Below, piece by piece: positions 57,807 through 64,000 of a DNA stretch of 64,000 nt. Each line of letters opens with the position of its first letter. Within the stretch, counting starts at the first letter, position 1. Both the position numbers and the translations under genes were made by a program. This stretch comes from JAPPFW01 sp965231815. GTDB lineage: Bacteria > Actinomycetota > Acidimicrobiia > Spongiisociales > Spongiisociaceae. The notes beneath the pieces were generated by a model. The model worked only from the letters and a program-made list of their open reading frames with translations. It made no database searches and had not been told where the DNA came from. The stretch spans positions 1,488,001-1,552,000 of the forward strand of contig OZ246890.1 of the NCBI GenBank assembly GCA_965231815.1, written 5' to 3'.

Positions 57807-59153
57807 TCAGCCGAGCAGGAGGAATAGGCCCCCGACCGTGTAGACGATCATCGCTCCCAGCATCGGATACTGGGACTTGACCGCCAACTGCTGAGGGAAA
57901 CGCTCGACAGCCCGATCATGGGCGACCACCACCGCCAAGACGTGGCCTGCCGCGATCGAAGCGGTTTGGATCCAGGCGATAGCAGAAGGGGTGAGGAGGG
58001 TGTAGTCGATCCGGTATCCGGCGGTTCCGAACAGGTTCCACCCCGCCCCGAAGGGGTCTGAGACGAGTCTGATCACGGCTTGCCCGTCCAGAATGAGAAA
58101 GCTGAAGTAGTGAGCCACCGTGTAGGCGATCACGATAGGGATCAGCGACGGGGTGAAGTCGTCGCCCAACTCCACTTCCGATCGCCCCGTTATCCTCGCC
58201 ATGATCGACACCGCGATCCGGTACACGAACATCACCAGTCCTATACCGAACAGCAAACCGCCCGTGTTAAAGGTGGTGGATTCCCAGCCGGACCGGTTTG
58301 ACACTATCTCCAGCCAGAATGAACTCCGGGACAGGCCGTCGAAAGTGGTCGCGCCCAGAACCACCAGGACGAGCCTGGACGTGGCCGGGGTGGATTCGAG
58401 AATGGCTAGCCCGGCCAGAGGTTTCCGGAGGCTCAGCTCTCCCGATTCGTTCCTGTATAAGGGAGACATCGCGGCCAGCAGGGCGAACAACATTCCGAAA
58501 CCGTCCGCCTCTCGAACCCATTCCTTACCCCACCGCATCGCGCCGGCCACCATGAGAGCGGTGTAGATAACCAGGAATCCACCGATCGCGCGGGGTTCCG
58601 CCCCTCGGTGGTAGGCGAGTTCTAACCATATGAACCCGGAAATGGTCACCACGGCCCACCAACGGTGATTGGTTCTCGCCAAGGGTGGCGTATGCGATCG
58701 GCGACCCGGCAAGCTTCGGACCCGGGCACCCAGACCGGCCAGGGTGCGGAACGGATCGAAGGCGGCCCAAACATCACCCACCAGGGTCGATACGAGTTGG
58801 ATTCCGACCCAGAAGATTATGAAGAAGGCGAACGGGGCGATGTTCGACGTGATCGCGGCGCTACCCCGTAGCGCCGCGTAGAGCAACAACCCGAACATGG
58901 CTAATCCGATTAGCCGCGTCAGAGGGAGCAAGGACCGAGCCGCCTTCTGGACAGGTGCAGGAAACGGACGGCCGTCGGCGGACGCTCTCAGGCGCGGCTC
59001 CGGCCAGAACCTACCCATAACTACAAAGGAGGCGAGAACGACGAGGCCGGCGGCCCACCCGAACTGCCAGAAGGGGATCGGCAGGTCGGTTCGGCCACCC
59101 ACGCCATGGGCGGCAGCCGGGCTTGCAGCCTGCAGCAGGAGCCCCGATCCCAC
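57807..59153 (-). CDS. Polytopic membrane protein in the caa3 oxidase cluster
   Basis: A 448-residue protein with about ten hydrophobic segments and an N-terminal signal-like stretch (QAASPAAAHGVGGRTDLP). Several His (HYFSFLILD, AGHVLAVVVAHDR) lie in or near membrane helices and might bind metal or haem. The frame is open further upstream (LIRRLTLIGVG) but without an ATG, so the start is uncertain. Conserved next to cytochrome oxidase genes in some Actinomycetota as far as I recall; function unknown. Confidence 0.65.
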   Translation of the reverse strand: MGSGLLLQAASPAAAHGVGGRTDLPIPFWQFGWAAGLVVLASFVVMGRFWPEPRLRASADGRPFPAPVQKAARSLLPLTRLIGLAMFGLLLYAALRGSAAITSNIAPFAFFIIFWVGIQLVSTLVGDVWAAFDPFRTLAGLGARVRSLPGRRSHTPPLARTNHRWWAVVTISGFIWLELAYHRGAEPRAIGGFLVIYTALMVAGAMRWGKEWVREADGFGMLFALLAAMSPLYRNESGELSLRKPLAGLAILESTPATSRLVLVVLGATTFDGLSRSSFWLEIVSNRSGWESTTFNTGGLLFGIGLVMFVYRIAVSIMARITGRSEVELGDDFTPSLIPIVIAYTVAHYFSFLILDGQAVIRLVSDPFGAGWNLFGTAGYRIDYTLLTPSAIAWIQTASIAAGHVLAVVVAHDRAVERFPQQLAVKSQYPMLGAMIVYTVGGLFLLLG

Positions 59154-59176
59154 GCCGATTAGCGTGAGACGCCTGA

Positions 59177-59581
59177 TCAGGAAATCTCCATCCGCTCGGC
59201 GGATCGGGCAGGGTCGGACTGCCCGCCGGGTTGTCCGATTGCGTGCCAGGCCGGGCTTTCGGCATCGCGGATGGCGGTCGCCAGAGGTGGATCCACGGTA
59301 CGGTCCAATTCCACCAATACCGGCTCGGAAGTTCTACGATGATCGTGCAGGTGTGGAAGAGGGAAGCGAAAGTCGCCCTCCGGGGCTGGTGTCACCTCCA
59401 GGATTTCGCCGCTATCGGTTCGGATTACGAATGACTCGACCACGGTGAGATCCCCCATCACCTCCAGGACAACGCCCCGGACCATTTCCCGACCCGGTTC
59501 GCCCTGGTTTGCGTGGCTGTCTCCGCAACCACTAGCCGCGATCACCAAGAGCACCGCAAGGCTGGATTTGAATCGTTTCAC
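59177..59581 (-). CDS. Small lipoprotein in the oxidase cluster
   Basis: A 134-residue lipoprotein: GTG start (59581) giving MKRFKSSLAVLLVIAASGC with lipobox ASGC, then ~110 residues of beta-rich sequence (VRGVVLEVMGDLTVVESFVI). The start overlaps the stop of the CtaG-like gene by GTGA, showing an operon. It might be an assembly or copper-handling factor; the mature sequence has no CxxxC copper motif. Confidence 0.72.
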   Translation of the reverse strand: MKRFKSSLAVLLVIAASGCGDSHANQGEPGREMVRGVVLEVMGDLTVVESFVIRTDSGEILEVTPAPEGDFRFPLPHLHDHRRTSEPVLVELDRTVDPPLATAIRDAESPAWHAIGQPGGQSDPARSAERMEIS

Positions 59582-60387
59582 AGGGTCTTCCGGAGTTGTC
59601 GTTCCAGAGCCTCCCACTGCTGCTCGTAGGCGTACCAACGGAACCAGACCACTGCGATGACACCCCACAGGATGGCGCCGCCCCCCAGTTTCATCACGAG
59701 ACCGGCCATGGTCTGGTCGGTGATGGCGTCTATACCCCACAGCCGGGGGGCTTCGGCGTAGAACCGGTAGAGCGGTTCCCGACCGAAGGTGAGAAACGAG
59801 GCCGGGATGGTGGGGAGTAGCGAGTGGGCAAACAGGTAGATCATGCGGACGGGGGGTGTTAGCTGTTTCACCTCGGGAACCGGACTGAGGACCGGTAGCC
59901 ACATTACGGCCGAGGCGGCGATCAGAAGGGTGTGGATCAGAAAGTGGTAGATACCGGACGTCACCATCAGGTTGACGATCTGGGGCCAGTGGATACCGAC
60001 CATCACACCGTTGAAGATAAAGAAGGCGGCGAGCGGCTGGGTGAGTGGTTTCAGGGCGGGCAGGACCCGATGATGGGCCACGATGCGCTGCAGCAACCAT
60101 GCAGGAGTTCCGGCGATCAGCAGCGGTGCGGATACCAGGGCCAGCACCATGTGTTCGATCATGTGGAACAGGAACAGCTGTTGTTCGGCTATGTCATGGA
60201 AGGGCCAGTCGGACACCGCCCATAGCGACAGTAGGCCCGAAGTGAACATCATGATACGGCGGCGTGTTACGAGCGGCCCCTCGACGTTCAAGTAGGGCCC
60301 CAGCCGTCGGATGGCGTACCAGTAACCGAACCCCAAAACGAAGACGAATGCCCACACATCGAGATGCGGATGCCAAGCCGGTATCAC
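59578..60387 (-). CDS. ctaG: CtaG-type cytochrome c oxidase assembly factor
   Basis: A 269-residue membrane protein of the caa3_CtaG family (DUF1404-like). HMIEHMVLALVSAPLLIAG near residue 75, the HWPQIVNLM region near 125 and HTLLIAASAVMWLPVL near 145 are typical, with about seven membrane segments. CtaG is needed for copper insertion into caa3 oxidase. It lies 24 bases downstream of the subunit IV gene, consistent with one transcript. Confidence 0.85.
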   Translation of the reverse strand: MIPAWHPHLDVWAFVFVLGFGYWYAIRRLGPYLNVEGPLVTRRRIMMFTSGLLSLWAVSDWPFHDIAEQQLFLFHMIEHMVLALVSAPLLIAGTPAWLLQRIVAHHRVLPALKPLTQPLAAFFIFNGVMVGIHWPQIVNLMVTSGIYHFLIHTLLIAASAVMWLPVLSPVPEVKQLTPPVRMIYLFAHSLLPTIPASFLTFGREPLYRFYAEAPRLWGIDAITDQTMAGLVMKLGGGAILWGVIAVVWFRWYAYEQQWEALERQLRKTL

Positions 60388-60411
60388 GTCAAGTTGCTCG
60401 CGGTGGACTTG

Positions 60412-60723
60412 TCAGAAGAGAGCGACTGCACCGAGTGCTGCCAGAGTGATCAAGTACAGGCCCCCGGCCAGGACGGCGCCCGTGGTGAAGAAACGGGAAA
60501 GCAGCGGCTTCTCGAACCGCAGGTGCATGAACATCGCTACGACCAGATAGAACTTCAGGGCACTCAGGAGGAGGAGAGCGGGGACCGTCACGGCTTGGCC
60601 GATGGCGTCCACTCCCTCCTCCAGATAGTAGAGCGCCACCTCGGCTGCGGTCAGCACCGCCAGCACGATCGCAATGGTTACGTACTGCCTCGGTTGGGGA
60701 TGGTGGTGGGCGCGGTCGGCCAT
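60412..60723 (-). CDS. ctaF: Cytochrome c oxidase subunit IV, caa3 type
   Basis: A 103-residue protein with three membrane helices (IAIVLAVLTAAEVALYYL, LLLLSALKFYLVVAMFMHL, GAVLAGGLYLITLAALGAV). FYLVVAMFMHLRFEKP is the family signature (COX4_pro). It lies between subunit III and CtaG in the same direction. Confidence 0.88.
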   Translation of the reverse strand: MADRAHHHPQPRQYVTIAIVLAVLTAAEVALYYLEEGVDAIGQAVTVPALLLLSALKFYLVVAMFMHLRFEKPLLSRFFTTGAVLAGGLYLITLAALGAVALF

Positions 60724-60739
60724 TCCTAACTCCCGCTCT

Positions 60740-61351
60740 TTACTGGATCAAGTAGACGAGAACGAAGATCACGATCCAGATGATATCGACAAAGTGCCAG
60801 TAAAGACCGACCAACTCCACGTTCATCCCCTCCGCTTCGGAGAGACTCCCGGTCCGAAGCGATTTGAAGGCGAGGACCAGCAGCATCAGCACACCGATGA
60901 CCACATGGACACCGTGAAATCCGGTCAACATGTAGAAGGCGCTGGCTGCCGGATTCACGTTCAGCTTCAGTCCGTGCAGGATGAACTCTCCGAATTCGAA
61001 GAACTGGCCCGATACGAACACTATCCCCAGCAGGGCGGTCGCGAAGAGCCAGGTTCTGGTCTGTTCCTGATCGTGGCGGGCTAGGGCGGAGTGTGCCAGC
61101 ACCATCGTCAGGGAGCTCATCAGCAATACGAAGGAACTGATCGAGGTGAAGGGAATGTCATATAACTCGACCGGGTACAGAGCGCCGGGTCCGAAGTCCC
61201 GACCCTTGAACAGCAGGTAGTTGTTGATGAGAGCCCCGAAGAACAGGAACTCCGAGCTGAGGAACACCCACATCCCGAGCTTTCGGTTGTCAATCCCGGT
61301 GACCTGATGGTGGGCGGGCCCGTCTTCATGGCCGTGAGCTAGCTCGGCCAT
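60740..61351 (-). CDS. ctaE: Cytochrome c oxidase subunit III
   Basis: A 203-residue protein with five membrane helices. KLGMWVFLSSEFLFFGAL near residue 26, GFHGVHVVIGVLML near 144 and YWHFVDIIWIVIFVLVYL at the C-terminus are family hallmarks. Its ATG (61351-61349) shares one base with the TAA stop of ctaD, so translation is coupled. Confidence 0.93.
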   Translation of the reverse strand: MAELAHGHEDGPAHHQVTGIDNRKLGMWVFLSSEFLFFGALINNYLLFKGRDFGPGALYPVELYDIPFTSISSFVLLMSSLTMVLAHSALARHDQEQTRTWLFATALLGIVFVSGQFFEFGEFILHGLKLNVNPAASAFYMLTGFHGVHVVIGVLMLLVLAFKSLRTGSLSEAEGMNVELVGLYWHFVDIIWIVIFVLVYLIQ

Positions 61352-63402
61352 TAATGGGTCCCCTCGTTCAGTGACGCCTCTTGCGGTTCCTGGTCGGACC
61401 CGCCGGGTTCTCCGTCATCGTGAGCTTCGTCGTGGATCTCCTCGAGGGGTTCCGAACCCCACGCGACCAGGGCGCCGATCGACAGGATCGTTCCGGCCAC
61501 CAGCAGAGGGATACCCCACACCCGGGTGTGATACAGGATTCCGTAGGCGATGATCATGATTCCCATGCCCACGAAGAAAGGAAAGTAGGAGGGGGCGGGC
61601 AGGTGGATCTCGTGGTCGGGATGACCGTTCTTGTGGATCAAGTCGGCGACCATCTTGTCTGCGTTCTCCTTGCGGACCGCTCTCCCGTTCTCGTCCTCGT
61701 CGTACTTGCGATACCAGAAGTCGTCCAGTGAGGTAACCACGGGTTCTTCGGCGAAGTTGTACTCGGGAGTGGGGGAGGGCATGGTCCATTCCAAGGTCCG
61801 GGCATCCCATGGATCGTCGGGCGCCGATCGGCCCCGCCGTTTCGAGTACATCCAGTTGATCATGAAAATCAGAACCGAGACGGCGATGATGAAGGCGCCC
61901 ACCGTCACCACCAGGTTCCATGGCCCGAGACCGGCATCCTCGGGATATACCCAGGTACGCCTGACCATGCCCTGCAGGCCCAGCCAATGCATCGGTCCGA
62001 AGGTGAGGTTCATACCGATAAACATCAGCCAGAAGTGCCACTTGCCCAGTCCCTCGCTGTACATGCGGCCGGTCAGTTTCGGGAACCAGTAATAGATGCC
62101 TGCAAACAGCCCGAAGATGGCGCCTCCGAATAGCACGTAATGGAAATGGGCCACCACGTAGTAGGTATCCGTTTGCTGCCAGTCGGAGGGAACCACCGCG
62201 TGGGTCACGCCCGAAAGGCCTCCGATCACGAATAGAGCGACAAATCCGAGCGAAAAGAGCATGGGAGTGGTAAGCCTTACCCGACCACCCCATACCGTTC
62301 CCAGCCAGTTGAAGATCTTGATTCCGGTCGGGATGGCGATGGTCATGGTCGACAGGCCGAACGCAGCCTGGGCTACCGTCGGGATTCCCGAGGAGAACAT
62401 GTGATGCGCCCACACACCGAATCCCAGGAAGGCGATCGCGGCGCCCGCGAACACCACCGCCGGATATCCGAACAGGGGTTTCTTGGAGAACACCGGAAGA
62501 ACCTCGGACACGATACCCATGGCGGGCAGGATCAATATGTACACCTCAGGGTGCCCGAATAGCCAGAATAGGTGCTGCCACAGGATCGGATCACCGCCCG
62601 CCTCCGGTACGAAGAACAGGGTTCCGAACTGGCGATCAAAGGTAAGCATGAACAGAGCGATGGCGATTATCGGCAGCGAGAACAACAACAGCAGCGCCAC
62701 AACCAGGGTCATCCAAACGAACACCGGCATCCTGAGCAACCTCATGCCCGGCGCCCTCATGTTGAGGATGGTCACGATGAAGTTGACCGCCGAGATGAGC
62801 GAAGCCACGCCGAGCATCTGCAATCCGAGAGCGGCATAGTCGATCGAAGTTCCCGGCGAGTACGTCACCCCGCTATTCGGGGCGTAGATGAACCATCCGC
62901 TGTTGGGTATCGAGCCCAGCATGCTGGCGTCGGCAGCCCCACCGGGCAGGTTTCCACCGAGCGGGGCGGGTGAGGTGGCGAACAGTAGTGAGGAGTAGAT
63001 GAACAAACCGCCGAACAGGAATATCCAGTAACTGACCGCGTTCATTCGGGGAAAAGCCACGTCACGGGCCCCGATCATCAAGGGAAGTAGATAGTTGAAG
63101 AACGCGGCTGAGATAGGCATTACGAAGAGGAAGATCATCGTGATCGCGTGGGTGGTGAACAGTCCGTTGTACTCGGCTGCGCTCAGGAATGCTCCGTCCG
63201 GGCCTGCCAGTTGGATGCGGAGGAGTAAGGCCTCCAAGCCACCTGCGATGAAGAAAGCAAAGGCGGTGTAGCCGTACAGCATGCCGATCTTCTTGTGGTC
63301 GGCGGTGGTTATCCACGCCCAGAACCCGGTGGTTAGCCGGGGTCGGCGGTACAGCGTTGTGGCTGGTCGTTCGATGGTGTCAGGTGTCAGGTCGATTGCC
63401 AT
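61351..63402 (-). CDS. ctaD: Cytochrome c oxidase subunit I
   Basis: Catalytic haem-copper subunit, 683 residues. Haem a ligand His in TTHAITMIF near residue 75, the active-site helix WLFGHPEVYILILPAMG near 255 with the His-Tyr pair, HHMF near 305, and VVAHFHYVLFGG near 390 for haem a/a3. About twelve to fourteen membrane helices are present, with a C-terminal cytoplasmic extension (about 540-683). ATG 63402 (MAIDLTPDTIERP) is used; codons before it are not conserved. Its short gap to ctaC is 19 bases. Confidence 0.95.
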   Translation of the reverse strand: MAIDLTPDTIERPATTLYRRPRLTTGFWAWITTADHKKIGMLYGYTAFAFFIAGGLEALLLRIQLAGPDGAFLSAAEYNGLFTTHAITMIFLFVMPISAAFFNYLLPLMIGARDVAFPRMNAVSYWIFLFGGLFIYSSLLFATSPAPLGGNLPGGAADASMLGSIPNSGWFIYAPNSGVTYSPGTSIDYAALGLQMLGVASLISAVNFIVTILNMRAPGMRLLRMPVFVWMTLVVALLLLFSLPIIAIALFMLTFDRQFGTLFFVPEAGGDPILWQHLFWLFGHPEVYILILPAMGIVSEVLPVFSKKPLFGYPAVVFAGAAIAFLGFGVWAHHMFSSGIPTVAQAAFGLSTMTIAIPTGIKIFNWLGTVWGGRVRLTTPMLFSLGFVALFVIGGLSGVTHAVVPSDWQQTDTYYVVAHFHYVLFGGAIFGLFAGIYYWFPKLTGRMYSEGLGKWHFWLMFIGMNLTFGPMHWLGLQGMVRRTWVYPEDAGLGPWNLVVTVGAFIIAVSVLIFMINWMYSKRRGRSAPDDPWDARTLEWTMPSPTPEYNFAEEPVVTSLDDFWYRKYDEDENGRAVRKENADKMVADLIHKNGHPDHEIHLPAPSYFPFFVGMGIMIIAYGILYHTRVWGIPLLVAGTILSIGALVAWGSEPLEEIHDEAHDDGEPGGSDQEPQEASLNEGTH

Positions 63403-63421
63403 CGGCGCCTCCTTTGATCCA

Positions 63422-64000
63422 TCATTCCAGCGTCGATAAGTAGGCCACCAGGGCATCGATCTCGTCGACTGTCAACCCTAGGTACTGCATGAACGATCCC
63501 GGCTTCCATTCGGGCGGGTCGGCTAGCCAGAGTTTCAAGCTCTCCTCCCAGTCGGCTTGGGTGGGGTTCAATCCGTCGGGGAGGGTAGCTCCCGCGAAAA
63601 CGTGTCGGCTGGCGAAATGGGTGAGATCCGGCGCCGGGACGGTGAGGGTGGCCGGGTCGGGGTTATTGACACCGTCGATTATGTGGCATCCGATGCATGC
63701 TCCGGCAAGGAACACCTCCATACCCTCTTCGGCGGCGGAACCAGGTTCCGGCGTTACGGCCGGTAGGATCTGGTTGGCAACCCAATCATCGAAGTCCGCT
63801 TGAGTCATGGCCACCACGCGAGCCCTCATTCGAGCGTGGCTGAGGCCGCAGAACTCGGCGCAGTGTCCCCAGTACTCACCCGGATCGTCGGCGTACAGCC
63901 GTTGTTCGGTTTCCTGACCCGGTACAAGGTAGCGCTTACCCGCTAGTTTCGGAATCCAGAAGTTGTGCAGCACATCTTCCGAGGTCATCTTGGCGCATAT
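63422..64000 (-). CDS. ctaC: Cytochrome c oxidase subunit II with fused cytochrome c domain (5' end outside)
   Basis: The visible 193 codons include the end of the cupredoxin domain with CuA ligands in CAEFCGLSHARM, followed by a C-terminal cytochrome c domain with CIGCH haem motif and a Met-bearing PGSFMQYLGL near the end. The fusion defines caa3-type oxidases, which use tethered cytochrome c. The signal peptide, first membrane helices and start codon lie beyond position 64000. Confidence 0.93.
   Translation of the reverse strand: MCAKMTSEDVLHNFWIPKLAGKRYLVPGQETEQRLYADDPGEYWGHCAEFCGLSHARMRARVVAMTQADFDDWVANQILPAVTPEPGSAAEEGMEVFLAGACIGCHIIDGVNNPDPATLTVPAPDLTHFASRHVFAGATLPDGLNPTQADWEESLKLWLADPPEWKPGSFMQYLGLTVDEIDALVAYLSTLE

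Noticed and set aside
59177..60100. 307-codon minus-strand frame across the CtaG gene
   Set aside because: Only its last 134 codons, from GTG 59581, look like a protein; the rest is a shadow of ctaG.

Overview
The window is chromosomal DNA from a moderately GC-rich bacterium, most likely an actinomycetote and possibly an Acidimicrobiia-like lineage. The evidence is the gene orders miaB-miaA-dapF-lexA and polA-rpsA-coaE, a LexA box of the CGAAC-N4-GTTCG type, RNase Y, and a caa3-type oxidase cluster. The phylum call is inference from gene order and protein style; no phylogeny was run.

Layout. 1-3225: 3' part of a 23S rRNA gene, a 5S gene and a terminator. 3226-11362: RNase Y, the tRNA-modification pair miaB/miaA, dapF, convergent lexA, a divergent LysM cell-division-inhibitor candidate with three SOS boxes in between, a membrane protein and dut. 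11534-13488: four tRNA genes, a small conserved protein, a zincin-type metallopeptidase and the first copy of a ~207 bp MITE-like repeat. 13558-20564: DUF368 transporter, a nuclease-like orphan, a nested repeat pair, then a nitrilase-superfamily amidohydrolase divergent from an operon of D-carbamoylase, threonine-synthase-like and cysteine-synthase-like enzymes. 20680-29290: accessory island with a broken PIN toxin pair, a type III-like restriction system whose mod gene is split at a 4 x 10 bp tandem repeat, a HicBA-like pair, duplicated Uma2 nucleases and IS3 debris. 29343-43582: housekeeping (polA, rpsA, coaE, aroF-type DAHP synthase, tyrA, nadE, class IV aminotransferase) plus a molybdenum-hydroxylase maturation cluster (CoxD, CoxE, XdhC halves, MocA-like) with no structural genes. 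43700-57179: lipoproteins, mgtE, greA, more repeat copies, a secreted protein gene interrupted by an in-frame amber codon, a selD gene that itself uses a UGA selenocysteine codon, a ferredoxin, an FtsH-like protease and membrane proteins. 57807-64000: minus-strand caa3 cytochrome oxidase cluster ctaC-D-E-F with a CtaG-type assembly factor.

The most unusual features are: (1) the mod gene, currently out of frame, whose frame would be restored by 5 (or 2) repeat units, implying phase-variable methylation; (2) selenocysteine-containing SelD with a stem-loop just after the UGA; (3) a dispersed MITE-like family with TIRs, including one element inserted into another at a TA and one copy supplying the stop codon of a lipoprotein gene; (4) the three-box SOS intergenic region.
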